From contig JADKBL010000003.1 of assembly GCA_016718875.1 (NCBI GenBank), positions 211,304 to 275,303 of the forward strand: a DNA stretch of 64,000 nucleotides, read 5' to 3'. Of the stretch, positions 53,950 to 63,078 are shown one piece after another (the stretch's first letter is position 1; each line of letters starts with the position of its first letter). The notes under the pieces were generated by a model. It did no database searches. It was given only the letters and a program-made list of their open reading frames with translations, and was not told the origin of the DNA. Source of the stretch: Bacteroidota bacterium (GTDB taxonomy: Bacteria; Bacteroidota; Bacteroidia; Bacteroidales; VadinHA17). The translations under genes were made by a program, and so were the position numbers.

Positions 53950-54441
53950 ATGGAACAACTGTATTACAACCTGTCAGAAGAGGAATTTACAAAAGGCCGG
54001 AAAATCCTGTTGTGGATTTTTGCCGGACTTTTCTTTTTAGCCGGATTATATGTGGTTACAGCAAAACCTGTTTTCGGGCATGAGAGTATCCCTCCTGTTC
54101 TTGCTACGGCTCCGTTCGGAATATGTCTGATTGTATCAGTCTTCGCTGCCATGGCCTCAATTAAAAGGAAAGATCTCTTCTTCCTTGTCGATTACGGGAA
54201 GATTGAATTCAGATATGGCCTTCTAAATCCTAAAAGACATTCATACCAGTGGATTGAGATCAAAGAAATGGTAATGCCTCAAAAACAACGTAAGGTAAAG
54301 CTCATTCTTACAAACGGGACTTCTTATGTAATAGACCTTACCTATCTGCAAAGGAAGAAATCAACATTAATAAGAAAGCATATCTATAAATGCGCAGTTG
54401 AAAAGAACATCCCTATTATCAGAGTTCAAACACTTTCATAG
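53950..54441 (+). CDS. Small conserved membrane protein, PH-like
   Basis: A 163-residue protein of unknown function. A hydrophilic start is followed by two membrane helices (about residues 22-40 and 51-72) and a soluble C-terminal domain of strand-rich character (DLFFLVDYGKIEFRYGLLN, VKLILTNGTSYVIDLTYL). The layout matches the product of 3725-4207. The gap to the IPExxxVDY gene is 3 nt, so they form an operon. A strong terminator follows. Confidence 0.7.
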   Translation: MEQLYYNLSEEEFTKGRKILLWIFAGLFFLAGLYVVTAKPVFGHESIPPVLATAPFGICLIVSVFAAMASIKRKDLFFLVDYGKIEFRYGLLNPKRHSYQWIEIKEMVMPQKQRKVKLILTNGTSYVIDLTYLQRKKSTLIRKHIYKCAVEKNIPIIRVQTLS

Positions 54442-54473
54442 ACAGACACTTAATCACAAAAGAGATAAAAGAA

Positions 54474-54509
54474 GAGAGGCTGACAATAATTGTCAGCCTC
54501 TCATTTTTT
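54474..54509 (+). terminator. Strong intrinsic terminator of the acpP-rnc operon region
   Basis: A perfect 13-bp stem, GAGAGGCTGACAA with TTGTCAGCCTCTC, has a 3-nt loop TAA and is followed by ATTTTTT. It ends the plus-strand series beginning at acpP. Confidence 0.85.
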
Positions 54510-54744
54510 GATAACCCTAAAACTAACCTAACCTATGAAAAAACCTCTGCTAATTGTTTTACAAATACTGTGCCAAACACTTTTCAAAGATAAAACAGAA
54601 AAACATGGTAAAAAAATATTTCTTTCTAACAACTTGACAATTAACAATAATTTAATGATTTGTTAAATATTTTTATTTTTTACACCATCAATATTATGTA
54701 AAGACCAAATGAAACAAGGCGTGGTGTTAAAGAAGGTTAAAGAA
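54510..54744. other. Non-coding stretch before the two-component genes
   Basis: An AT-rich spacer. A 43-codon reading frame starts at ATG 54535 after CTAACCTAACCT, a sequence resembling leaders before secreted-protein genes, and ends at 54666. It has no recognisable similarity and may be chance. Nothing else was seen. Confidence 0.3.
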
Positions 54745-54775
54745 TGTGAAATTAAAATAGTTACGAGTACTTTTG
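54745..54775 (+). promoter_or_regulatory. Promoter of the sensor kinase gene, very short leader
   Basis: TGTG (54745-54748), 19 nt, then TACTTTTG (54768-54775), the second a perfect TAnnTTTG. The ATG is at 54783, only 7 nt after the -7 element, so the transcript should start at or within a few bases of the initiation codon. Confidence 0.5.
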
Positions 54776-54782
54776 TACACTT

Positions 54783-56339
54783 ATGAAGCGGAAAATCATT
54801 GTATTGCTGGCAATTTTTTTCTTTCTGGCTATTTCAGGATTGATCCTTATACAGCTATCCTGGATCAGCAATGCCATTGCTATTACCGACCAGCAGTTCC
54901 GTTATATGGCAAACAAAGCCCTTGAATCAGTTGTACTTGATCTGGAAGAAAATGAACTTATAGAATCAATAGTTGAGGAAATTGAACCTGCATCTGCAGA
55001 TTCAGTAACGGTAATTGTCCCCTCAAATTCTCCATTCGCCAGGAAACTGCAGGGATACCATCCTAATGCCACACTGGCTGATAAATACGGACTTAGCAGC
55101 ACTGATGAGACAGTTTCTATTACTAGTTCAGGACATAAAATATTCATATCATCAGAAAACGTTTCCCCTTACTCCTCTGGTGAATTAAATGAACCATCAC
55201 CCCAGGTAATTCATTCTGAAATTAAGGGCAGGGTTAGCAATAAAATAATCTTTCTTGAAAATCTTATGGAGAAAGTCCTCCGGAACACCCCCGATATCAG
55301 GGACAGAATTAACCCGGATGATATTCAGAAAAGACTGCGTGCAGCCCTGAATAATGTTGAGATCTATCTTGATTTTGAATTCTCTATACGATCCGGACGG
55401 CTTGGAACGATCTGGAAAACACCTGGTTTCACAGACAAACCGGGAACAAACAAGTTCATCATCCAGCTTTTCCCGAACGACCCGGTCCCTAGCCAGAATC
55501 AGATTGTTCTCTATTGCCTTCAGGAAAAACAGTACAAATTAGAAAAAATTGGAAATCTTGGTTTTTTCTCGATGCTTTTCACCTTACTTCTCATCATTCT
55601 TTCAACAGGTACATTCATTGTTATCTTCCGTCAGAAAAAGATATCTGAAATAAGGAATGATTTCATTAATAACATGACCCATGAGCTGAAGACACCAATA
55701 TCTACAATTTCCCTTGCTTCACAGATGCTGGCTGATAAAACAATACCTGAGAAGGATAAAAATACTGAAGGTCTTGCCAAAATAATATCAGATGAGAGCA
55801 CTCGCCTTAAATACCAGGTTGAAAAAGTCCTGCAGATGGCAATCTTCGAAAAGGTTAAAATGAAACTGCATAAAGTTGAAATCGATCTGCATTCACTTCT
55901 CAATAAGACTATAAATAATTTTCACCTTCAGATCAGAAGTGTCCAGGGAACTATTAAAAAAGATTTTCAGGCGACTAATTCTATAGTAGTAGTTGATGAA
56001 GTCCATATCAATAACGCCATTTCTAATCTTATCGATAATGCCATCAAATACTCCAGGGAAAATCCGGAGATTATTATTTCAACACGCAATACCGGCAAGG
56101 GAATTGAAATCACTGTAACTGACAGAGGAATCGGAATCAGCAAAGAAAACCTCAACAGGATCTTTGAAAAATTTTACAGAGTGCCGTCAGGCAATGTGCA
56201 TAATGTAAAAGGATTCGGACTTGGACTCAGTTATGTACAGAAAATTGTTACTGAACATAACGGTGAAATTAAAGTGGAAAGCAATCTGAACAGGGGCACT
56301 GAGTTCACCGTATTTCTTCCTCAGAATGGATCCCGATAA
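54783..56339 (+). CDS. Sensor histidine kinase (RprX-like)
   Basis: Membrane sensor of a two-component system, 518 residues. There is an N-terminal membrane helix (about 5-25), an extracytoplasmic sensor region (about 28-255) and a second helix (about 260-280). The dimerisation domain has NNMTHELKTPIS with phospho-acceptor His300. The ATPase domain has NLIDNAIKYS (N box), DRGIGISKENLNRIFEKFY (G1/F box) and GFGLGLSYVQKIV (G2 box). Length and order match the RprX group of Bacteroides. It precedes its response regulator by 41 nt. The stimulus is unknown. Confidence 0.93.
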   Translation: MKRKIIVLLAIFFFLAISGLILIQLSWISNAIAITDQQFRYMANKALESVVLDLEENELIESIVEEIEPASADSVTVIVPSNSPFARKLQGYHPNATLADKYGLSSTDETVSITSSGHKIFISSENVSPYSSGELNEPSPQVIHSEIKGRVSNKIIFLENLMEKVLRNTPDIRDRINPDDIQKRLRAALNNVEIYLDFEFSIRSGRLGTIWKTPGFTDKPGTNKFIIQLFPNDPVPSQNQIVLYCLQEKQYKLEKIGNLGFFSMLFTLLLIILSTGTFIVIFRQKKISEIRNDFINNMTHELKTPISTISLASQMLADKTIPEKDKNTEGLAKIISDESTRLKYQVEKVLQMAIFEKVKMKLHKVEIDLHSLLNKTINNFHLQIRSVQGTIKKDFQATNSIVVVDEVHINNAISNLIDNAIKYSRENPEIIISTRNTGKGIEITVTDRGIGISKENLNRIFEKFYRVPSGNVHNVKGFGLGLSYVQKIVTEHNGEIKVESNLNRGTEFTVFLPQNGSR

Positions 56340-56380
56340 AAAATATAAACAGCATCCAATAACGATTAAATTTTTAAACT

Positions 56381-57067
56381 ATGAATAATATAAAAATCCT
56401 TCTTGCTGAAGATGACAGTAATCTTGGAATCCTTTTAAAGAATTACCTCGTAGCGAAAAATTTCGACACAACACTTGTCAGAACAGGAACGCAGGCACTT
56501 GATGCATTTTCATCAGGTTCGTTTAATATCTGTATTTTTGATATAATGATGCCTGAGATGGACGGTTTAACTCTGGCAAAGGAAATCCGTCTTTCAAACC
56601 AGGAGATCCCAATTATTTTTCTTACTGCAAAAAACCAGCAGGAAGATATTATTGAAGGATTTGTTTCAGGGGCCGACGATTACATTACCAAACCATTTTC
56701 GATGGAAGAACTGCTTTACCGTATTGAAGCAGTTCTCAGAAGAACCACTACAACTAATGTAAATGTTAAAGAAGGACCATATTCCATAGGCAGCTTTTCA
56801 TTTGATCCCTTAAAGCAATTGCTGGGACACAAGGGAAAAACTATTAAATTAACTACAAAGGAATCAGAACTGCTCGATCTTCTTTATCGTCACCGTAATG
56901 AGATTCTCGAAAGAAACTTTGCACTGAAATCGATTTGGATTGACGATAACTATTTCAATGCCAGGAGTATGGATGTTTATATATCGAGACTAAGAAAATA
57001 CCTTGGAAAAGATTCTACCCTGAAGATCCTGAATATCCACGGTAAAGGTTACAAGCTTATATGTTAA
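56381..57067 (+). CDS. OmpR/PhoB-family response regulator (RprY-like)
   Basis: A 228-residue transcription factor. The receiver domain (1-120) has the acidic pocket LAEDDSN, phospho-acceptor Asp54 in IFDIMMPEMDG, and the conserved lysine in DDYITKPFSMEE. The C-terminal winged helix (about 130-228) ends with SRLRKYLGKDSTLKI and IHGKGYKL. It is the partner of the kinase upstream. A strong hairpin terminator follows. No target gene can be named from the window. Confidence 0.94.
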   Translation: MNNIKILLAEDDSNLGILLKNYLVAKNFDTTLVRTGTQALDAFSSGSFNICIFDIMMPEMDGLTLAKEIRLSNQEIPIIFLTAKNQQEDIIEGFVSGADDYITKPFSMEELLYRIEAVLRRTTTTNVNVKEGPYSIGSFSFDPLKQLLGHKGKTIKLTTKESELLDLLYRHRNEILERNFALKSIWIDDNYFNARSMDVYISRLRKYLGKDSTLKILNIHGKGYKLIC

Positions 57068-57071
57068 TGAA

Positions 57072-57106
57072 AAACCCTGTCAGGAATTACTTCCTTAACA
57101 GGGTTT
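57072..57106. terminator. Bidirectional terminator between the response regulator and lepA
   Basis: The outer stem AAACCCTGT/ACAGGGTTT holds an inner stem AGGAA/TTCCT with loop TTAC. It sits between two convergent genes and is flanked by A-rich and T-rich runs on the two sides, so it can act for both. Confidence 0.75.
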
Positions 57107-57126
57107 ATATTTAGGTTAGAAACGGG

Positions 57127-58914
57127 TTAGTCGAGTTTAAGAACAGCCAGGAAAGCCTGCTGAGGAACTTCCACATTGCCCACCTGCCTCATTCGCTTCT
57201 TCCCCTTTTTTTGCTTTTCAAGGAGTTTTCTCTTTCTTGTAATATCCCCACCGTAACATTTAGCTGTAACATCTTTTCTTACAGCTTTTACAGTTTCACG
57301 GGCAATTATTTTGGCTCCAATTGCAGCCTGTATTGCAATATCAAACTGCTGACGGGGAATAAGCTCCTTTAGCTTTTCACACATCTTCCTTCCAAACTCA
57401 TAAGCATGTCCCCTGTAGATAAGAGTTGAAAGAGCATCAACCATTTCACCATTCAGCAGGATATCAAGCCTGACAAGATCAGCCTTTTGGTAATTTGTAT
57501 AATAATAATCAAAAGATGCATACCCTTTTGATATACTCTTCAGCTTATCATAAAAATCGAAGACAATCTCGGCAAGTGGCATCTCAAAAGTCAATTCAAC
57601 TCTGTCGCGTGTAAGATAGATCTGGTTCTTGAGTATCCCCCTCTTGTCAATACAGAGAGTCATTATTGAACCAACATACTCCGACAATGTGATTACCTGT
57701 GCAACAATATATGGTTCCTCTATGCGCTCTAGGTAGTTAACAGCAGGCAGTCCTGATGGATTATGCACATCTATTTCTTCACCCTTTGTTGTATATGCCT
57801 TAAAAGAAACGTTTGGAACTGTAGTAATTACATCCATATTAAACTCTCTGTCGAGCCGTTCCTGAATAATTTCCATATGTAACAACCCAAGGAAACCGCA
57901 CCTGAATCCAAAACCTAGAGCAGCAGACGATTCAGGAATAAATGAAAGAGAAGCATCATTCAGCTGCAGCTTTTCAATAGAGATCCTGAGATCCTCATAG
58001 TCATCTGCATCAACCGGGTAAATACCGGCAAAGACCATAGGCTTTACATCCTCAAACCCTGAGATTGCTTCACTGCAGGGATTTTTAACATGAGTAATTG
58101 TATCTCCTACTTTAACTTCAGCAGAGGCTTTTACTCCTGTAATAATGTACCCTACATCACCAACACTCATTTTATTCCGGGGGTCCTGTTTAAGCTTAAG
58201 TATGCCAATCTCTTCTGCATTATACTCATGGTCGGTATTTACAAATTTTACCTTATCTCCCTTTCTGATGGTTCCATTTACTATTTTAATATAGGCAATA
58301 ATTCCTCTGAAAGAATTAAAGATTGAATCGAATATGAGTGCCTGAAGAGGAGCTTCAGGATCTCCGGAAGGATGAGGGACCCGTGTAACAATCTCTGCCA
58401 GGATTTTATCCACCCCCATTCCGGTCTTGGCGCTTGCCTCTATAATATCCTCCCTTTTACAACCTACAAGATCAACAATCTGATCTTTAACCTCTTCCGG
58501 CATTGCTGCTGGAGAATCCATTTTATTTAAAACCGGGATTATCTCAAGATTATGGTCAATTGCCATATAAAGGTTCGAAATAGTCTGAGCCTGGATGCCC
58601 TGAGTAGCATCTATTACAAGCAATGCACCTTCACAGGCTGCAATTGAACGGGAAACCTCATATGAAAAATCAACATGCCCCGGAGTATCAATCAGGTTGA
58701 GTATATATTTTTTACCGCCATGTGAATATTCCATTTGAATTGCATGGCTTTTAATTGTAATACCTCTTTCCCGCTCAAGGTCCATATCATCAAGGATCTG
58801 GTCCTGATATTCCCTTTCTGAAATGGTATTTGTTACTTCAAGTAACCTGTCAGCCAGGGTACTTTTACCATGATCAATATGAGCTATTATGCAGAAATTC
58901 CGGATATTGTCCAT
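57127..58914 (-). CDS. lepA: Elongation factor 4 (LepA)
   Basis: Ribosome-associated GTPase, 595 residues. G1 is seen as AHIDHGKSTLADRLL, G2/G3 as ERGITIKS and DTPGHVDF, and G4 as NKMD. The C-terminal half has the LepA-specific ending (ARETVKAVRKDVTAKCYGGD and KQKKGKKRM). The start at 58914 has TATATTTG on the minus strand (58949-58942) as a -7-like element. Its leader contains a 6-bp hairpin (58922-58940) close to the start codon. Convergent with the response regulator. Confidence 0.97.
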   Translation of the reverse strand: MDNIRNFCIIAHIDHGKSTLADRLLEVTNTISEREYQDQILDDMDLERERGITIKSHAIQMEYSHGGKKYILNLIDTPGHVDFSYEVSRSIAACEGALLVIDATQGIQAQTISNLYMAIDHNLEIIPVLNKMDSPAAMPEEVKDQIVDLVGCKREDIIEASAKTGMGVDKILAEIVTRVPHPSGDPEAPLQALIFDSIFNSFRGIIAYIKIVNGTIRKGDKVKFVNTDHEYNAEEIGILKLKQDPRNKMSVGDVGYIITGVKASAEVKVGDTITHVKNPCSEAISGFEDVKPMVFAGIYPVDADDYEDLRISIEKLQLNDASLSFIPESSAALGFGFRCGFLGLLHMEIIQERLDREFNMDVITTVPNVSFKAYTTKGEEIDVHNPSGLPAVNYLERIEEPYIVAQVITLSEYVGSIMTLCIDKRGILKNQIYLTRDRVELTFEMPLAEIVFDFYDKLKSISKGYASFDYYYTNYQKADLVRLDILLNGEMVDALSTLIYRGHAYEFGRKMCEKLKELIPRQQFDIAIQAAIGAKIIARETVKAVRKDVTAKCYGGDITRKRKLLEKQKKGKKRMRQVGNVEVPQQAFLAVLKLD

Positions 58915-58967
58915 TCAGTATAGCTGACTTTAAATCAGCTGCAAATATATAAAATTATATAAAATAT

Positions 58968-58995
58968 GTAGGGACATGCCATGGCATGTCCCTAC
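58968..58995. repeat. CATGC palindrome family, copy 3
   Basis: A 28-bp perfect palindrome with half-site GTAGGGACATGCCA. The central 24 bp are identical to the copy at 46069-46092. It lies between the stop of groEL (59023) and the promoter of lepA, both on the minus strand, so it can terminate groEL. Confidence 0.85.
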
Positions 58996-59022
58996 TCTAA
59001 CAAATCGAAAGTATTTTACTAA

Positions 59023-60657
59023 TTACATCATGCCAGGCATACCACCACCCATTCCTCCAGGAGGCATAGCAGGCTTATCTTCTTTCTCCTCAACAATTAC
59101 TGCTTCGGTGGTAAGGAACATACCAGCTACTGAAGCTGCATTTTCAAGAGCTACACGTGTTACTTTTGCAGGATCAATCACACCTGCAGCAAAAAGGTTT
59201 TCATATGTATCAGTCTGCGCATTGTAGCCATAATCAGCTTTACCTGCTTTTACATTCTGTACAACTACTGCACCTTCCTTACCAGCATTTAATGCAATCT
59301 GGCGAAGAGGCTCCTCAATAGCACGTTTAATTATTTCAATACCGGTAGTCTGGTCTTCGTTGTCGCCTTTCAGCTTGTCGAGAGCTGCAATAGCGCGAAT
59401 GTATGCAACACCACCACCTGGAACAATACCTTCCTCAATTGCAGCGCGGGTTGCATGCAGTGAATCATCAACGCGGTCTTTCTTTTCTTTCATTTCAACC
59501 TCTGAAGCTGCTCCGATATAGAGAACAGCAACTCCGCCTGCGAGTTTTGCAAGGCGTTCCTGCAGTTTTTCCTTATCGTAATCTGAGGTTGTTGTTGACA
59601 TCTGCTGTCTGATCTGAGCAACGCGGGCTTTAATACTGTTTTTGTCGCCGGCTCCGTCAACTATTGTAGTATTCTCCTTGCTTACAGTTACTTTCTCTGC
59701 TTTTCCAAGCATATCAAGTGTAGCATGCTCAAGCTTGAGACCTTTCTCTTCAGATATTACAGTACCGCCTGTAAGAATTGCTATATCTTCAAGCATCTCT
59801 TTTCTTCTGTCGCCAAAACCCGGAGCTTTAACTGCACATACTCTTAATGAACCGCGTAGACGGTTAACAACAAGAGTTGCAAGAGCTTCGCCTTCAACAT
59901 CTTCTGCAATGATAACTAGTGGACGGCCTGTCTGGGCAGTAGCCTCAAGAACAGGAAGCATATCCTTCATTGTAGAGATCTTCTTGTCATAGATAAGAAT
60001 GAAAGGATTCTCAAGATCAGCTTCCATCTTCTCTGCGTTTGTCACGAAATATGCTGAGATATATCCGCGGTCAAACTGCATACCTTCGACAACCTCAACT
60101 GAAGTTGTGGTACCTTTTGACTCCTCAACTGTGATAACACCTTCTTTGTGAACTTTACCCATTGCCTCAGCAATAAGTTTACCAATTTCCTGATCATCAT
60201 TAGCAGAAATCCTGGCAACCTGCTCAATTTTATTCAGATCGTCACCAACAACTTTTGCCTGTCCTGCAAGATGCTTAACAACTTTCTCAACAGCTTTGTC
60301 AATACCTCTCTTCACGTCCATCGGGTTTGCACCAGCTGTAATATTCTTAAGACCAACAGTTATAATAGCCTGAGCAAGAACAGTAGCAGTAGTTGTACCG
60401 TCACCTGCAATGTCACCGGTTTTTGAAGCAACTTCTTTAACCATCTGCGCACCCATGTTCTGGTATGCATCACCAAGTTCGATGTCTTTTGCAACAGTTA
60501 CACCATCTTTGGTTATCTGAGGTGCACCAAATTTTTTCTCAAGAACCACGTGACGTCCTTTTGGACCAAGGGTTACTTTAACTGCATCTGCAAGCTTGTC
60601 GACACCTTCCTTAAGAAGAGCACGAGCTTCGATATTGAATTTAATCTCTTTTGCCAT
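59023..60657 (-). CDS. groL: Chaperonin GroEL (60 kDa)
   Basis: ATP-dependent protein-folding chaperonin, 544 residues. ATP-binding motif VTLGPKGRHVVLEKKFG, GDGTTTATVLAQAI and the catalytic aspartate region are in the usual places. The C-terminus is the GGM-rich tail PPGGMGGGMPGMM. It is co-directional with groES, 30 nt downstream of it, forming the groESL operon. Confidence 0.98.
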   Translation of the reverse strand: MAKEIKFNIEARALLKEGVDKLADAVKVTLGPKGRHVVLEKKFGAPQITKDGVTVAKDIELGDAYQNMGAQMVKEVASKTGDIAGDGTTTATVLAQAIITVGLKNITAGANPMDVKRGIDKAVEKVVKHLAGQAKVVGDDLNKIEQVARISANDDQEIGKLIAEAMGKVHKEGVITVEESKGTTTSVEVVEGMQFDRGYISAYFVTNAEKMEADLENPFILIYDKKISTMKDMLPVLEATAQTGRPLVIIAEDVEGEALATLVVNRLRGSLRVCAVKAPGFGDRRKEMLEDIAILTGGTVISEEKGLKLEHATLDMLGKAEKVTVSKENTTIVDGAGDKNSIKARVAQIRQQMSTTTSDYDKEKLQERLAKLAGGVAVLYIGAASEVEMKEKKDRVDDSLHATRAAIEEGIVPGGGVAYIRAIAALDKLKGDNEDQTTGIEIIKRAIEEPLRQIALNAGKEGAVVVQNVKAGKADYGYNAQTDTYENLFAAGVIDPAKVTRVALENAASVAGMFLTTEAVIVEEKEDKPAMPPGGMGGGMPGMM

Positions 60658-60687
60658 ATTGTTTGATTTTTAATAGTTTAAACTGGA

Positions 60688-60966
60688 TTATCCTATAAAC
60701 AGAATATCTGACTGTGATATGAGAAGATAGTCATCACCATCAATTGTCAGTTCCTGACCTGCATATTTACCATAAAGAACCAGGTCGCCTTTTTTTACTT
60801 CCATTTCTTCATCTTTTTTTGCAGCTCCTGTAAGGATAACTTTACCCTGACGGGGTTTCTCCTTTGCTGAATCAGGAATAATAATTCCGCTTGCAGTTTT
60901 TTCCTCAGCTTCATTAGGTTTAACAAGAACCTTACCTGCTAAGATTTTTCCTTTGATCTGTGCCAT
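60688..60966 (-). CDS. groS: Co-chaperonin GroES (10 kDa)
   Basis: A 92-residue lid of GroEL. The ATG at 60966 gives the conserved start MAQIKGKILAGKVLVKP. An in-frame upstream ATG at 61005 is rejected because it adds non-conserved residues. The mobile loop is EEKTASGIIIPDSAKEKP, and the C-terminal roof YLLISQSDILFIG is normal. It is first in the groESL operon. Confidence 0.96.
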   Translation of the reverse strand: MAQIKGKILAGKVLVKPNEAEEKTASGIIIPDSAKEKPRQGKVILTGAAKKDEEMEVKKGDLVLYGKYAGQELTIDGDDYLLISQSDILFIG

Positions 60967-61012
60967 TTTATATAGTTTTAAAGTTAAACATCCGATCTGA
61001 CTCACAATTTAA

Positions 61013-61027
61013 TCACATACCATGCCA
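61013..61027 (-). promoter_or_regulatory. Possible sigma54-type promoter of groESL
   Basis: The minus strand reads TGGCATGGTATGTGA (61027-61013). The -24 GG and -12 G have sigma54 spacing, but the -12 dinucleotide is GA in place of the usual GC. It lies 47-61 nt upstream of the groES start. A sigma54-dependent activator gene lies about 2 kb away at 63062. No CIRCE element is seen in the gap. Confidence 0.35.
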
Positions 61028-61152
61028 AAGGCAAAAAAATGCCATTTTGCGTCAATTTTCAGGATTTTTGAGCCTCTTTCCTGTCAGTTTTTATCAGGCA
61101 GCAAAATCCTTTCTGCATAAAATCCTGTAATACAATACGTTGGTCAAAATAA

Positions 61153-61187
61153 AAAAAGTGTCAGTATGTGACAAACTGACACTTTTT
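61153..61187 (-). terminator. Terminator downstream of secG
   Basis: A 13-bp stem, AAAAAGTGTCAGT with ACTGACACTTTTT, has a 9-nt loop. Read on the minus strand it ends in a run of T. It closes the sigma54 activator-lptE-TPR-secG series before groESL. Confidence 0.8.
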
Positions 61188-61208
61188 AATATGACAATTC
61201 TAATAATA

Positions 61209-61574
61209 TTAATTCTCAGTTTTCTGCTGATCAGTACCAGGCGTTGCTGAAGGTGTTGGCACTGCAGTTGGCAGAGTAGGAATTGCATTTGGATCCACAG
61301 CATTCTGGATCTGAGTTTCAATTCTTGAGCGGCTCCCTTCAGTACCTCTTGGTATTGTTGCGGTTGCCACTACACATAATATAACGATAGCACCAGCAAG
61401 TGTCCAGGTTGATTTTTCAAGGAAGTCAGCTGTCTTACGAATTCCCATGGTCTGACCGGCAGATGTAAAATTGGCAGCAAGACCGCCTCCTTTTGAATTC
61501 TGAACAAGAACAATAAGTATCTGCAGAAAACATGCTACAAGAACCAAAACCGAAACAAAAATATAAATTCCCAT
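61209..61574 (-). CDS. secG: Protein-export membrane protein SecG
   Basis: Subunit of the SecYEG translocon. The 121-residue protein has two membrane helices (about 2-24, IFVSVLVLVACFLQILIVLV; and about 54-76). The conserved loop VQNSKGGGLAANF is the SecG signature. A hydrophilic, Pro/Thr-rich C-terminal tail (about 78-121) extends beyond the core, as is usual in this phylum. It follows the TPR protein by 7 nt. Confidence 0.93.
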   Translation of the reverse strand: MGIYIFVSVLVLVACFLQILIVLVQNSKGGGLAANFTSAGQTMGIRKTADFLEKSTWTLAGAIVILCVVATATIPRGTEGSRSRIETQIQNAVDPNAIPTLPTAVPTPSATPGTDQQKTEN

Positions 61575-61581
61575 CTCTCTA

Positions 61582-62532
61582 TTATTTTATATACTCTTTA
61601 ACTTTTTCAATTTGAGTTGCAAAGTAACTGCTTTTTTCCGGAAATTTCAAACTTAATTTTTCATATATATCAATTGCCTTTGAATAATAGCCCTGAGTCA
61701 CATAGATACGTGCCAGTGTTTCTGTCACAAAACTTTCCTTTTCCTCAACATGGGGTCTGGAAAGATCTTCAACAGGCAAATTGCTCTTTTCCCTTGCAGG
61801 TTCAATACGGGGATTAGTGATTATGAATTTATCAATAAGCTCAGTCTGAAGCTGTTTTCTGGATCCCTTTCTGTCTGGTTCAGGCTTAGTGGCCTCATTA
61901 TCTTGTTCATATTCATCAGATGAGGTATAATTCCCGTTTTCAAGTTCAAGAAGCTCACTTTTCTCAGGAATTGAAAATCCCGGATCCATGAAGAAAATAT
62001 TCTCTTCTTCCCCCTGATTGTTCTCATCCATAATAAAGATTACCCTGTCATTTTCATCATTTTCAGTATTCCCCTGAATAAGAACCGAATGAGAGACAGT
62101 TATTAATTCTTTATCTTCCTGCTCATTACCTTCTGGTCTTTCTTTACCGCTCTCAAACTCAGATATCAGAAAATCACTGTTTTTTGCCGTCTCAATTACA
62201 GTCTGCTCAGTATCAGGGATTTCTATGGACTCAGCTGAAGTCTGTGATATAACAGATTTGGTATCTGAAGAAATACTTTCCTGACCAGGCTCCATTTTTT
62301 TCTCCGATTTAAGAAGATAATAAAGAACTTCACGATCAGCAATATATACAGAAGAGCTTCTTAACTGTTTCTCAAATTTAATATCCTCATTGTCCTTAAG
62401 CCCTTTCAAGAGAAGTAAATGGGCACTCTGGAAATATGGAAACAGGTCGATCAGCTCATAAACCTCTCCAATTAAGGACCTGTTTAAAGGATCTTTACTG
62501 CCCATCATATTGAAAAAGTCACTTCTGTTCAT
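61582..62532 (-). CDS. Conserved hypothetical protein with a C-terminal tetratricopeptide motif
   Basis: A 316-residue protein without signal peptide. The N-terminal 90 residues are helical (MGSKDPLNRSLIGEVYELI, FQSAHLLLLKGLKDN). The middle is long, acidic and poorly ordered (about 90-260). The end carries one TPR pair (ETLARIYVTQGYYSKAIDIYEKL). It occupies the place between lptE and secG that is kept in many Bacteroidota, but its role is unknown. It is 6 nt from both neighbours. Confidence 0.75.
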   Translation of the reverse strand: MNRSDFFNMMGSKDPLNRSLIGEVYELIDLFPYFQSAHLLLLKGLKDNEDIKFEKQLRSSSVYIADREVLYYLLKSEKKMEPGQESISSDTKSVISQTSAESIEIPDTEQTVIETAKNSDFLISEFESGKERPEGNEQEDKELITVSHSVLIQGNTENDENDRVIFIMDENNQGEEENIFFMDPGFSIPEKSELLELENGNYTSSDEYEQDNEATKPEPDRKGSRKQLQTELIDKFIITNPRIEPAREKSNLPVEDLSRPHVEEKESFVTETLARIYVTQGYYSKAIDIYEKLSLKFPEKSSYFATQIEKVKEYIK

Positions 62533-62538
62533 CTGTGA

Positions 62539-63078
62539 CTACCAGTTTACAAATGCCTTATTGAAAATATCTTCGATGATTAGTTCAACTATCTTTTCTA
62601 CAAGATCCTGTTCCACAGCACTCAGATCAAGACTGCTGTCATAATCCTCATACCGTGTAAATGACTGGTCAAAACTCAGATCAGAATCCACTGTGTTTGT
62701 GTACTTTACCCTGACAGTGACTGAGAATCTGTTCATTGCAGCATAAGCATCTGCAGCAACCGTCAAAGGCATTGTTTTATACTCGGTAATTTCTCCCTCA
62801 AAGCTGACATCTCCCAGGTTGCTGATTATCTCAAGGCTTGTCTGGGCTTTACATTTGTCAATCAATGCATCAGTAAATGTCTGATCGAGACCAGGCTGAA
62901 CAAGGGCAGCCCTGTTCAGAAAATTCTGAACACTCAGTGTTTTTATCTGTGGTGATATACTGGCTCCTGAAAATGAATAAGTAACCTTACATCCGGCACT
63001 TATGATGAAAAACGCCAGAAAAAATAAAATAATAATCTTATCGGGAAGGTTATATTTTTTTTTATGATTCAATTCCAT
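62539..63078 (-). CDS. lptE: LptE-like LPS-assembly lipoprotein
   Basis: Outer-membrane lipoprotein expected to plug LptD during LPS insertion, about 179 residues. Start MELNHKKKYN at 63078; a hydrophobic segment and lipobox (FFIISAGCKVTYSFSG) follow. The motif YSFSGASI and the following VQNF are typical of the Bacteroidota LptE family. It overlaps the upstream sigma54 activator gene by 17 nt. An in-frame ATG at 63135 lies deep inside that gene and is rejected. Confidence 0.88.
   Translation of the reverse strand: MELNHKKKYNLPDKIIILFFLAFFIISAGCKVTYSFSGASISPQIKTLSVQNFLNRAALVQPGLDQTFTDALIDKCKAQTSLEIISNLGDVSFEGEITEYKTMPLTVAADAYAAMNRFSVTVRVKYTNTVDSDLSFDQSFTRYEDYDSSLDLSAVEQDLVEKIVELIIEDIFNKAFVNW

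Noticed and set aside
54535..54666. 43-codon reading frame in front of the kinase gene
   Set aside because: The preceding CTAACCTAACCT resembles leader sequences, but the peptide has no recognisable features and no ribosome-binding site. Not called as a gene.
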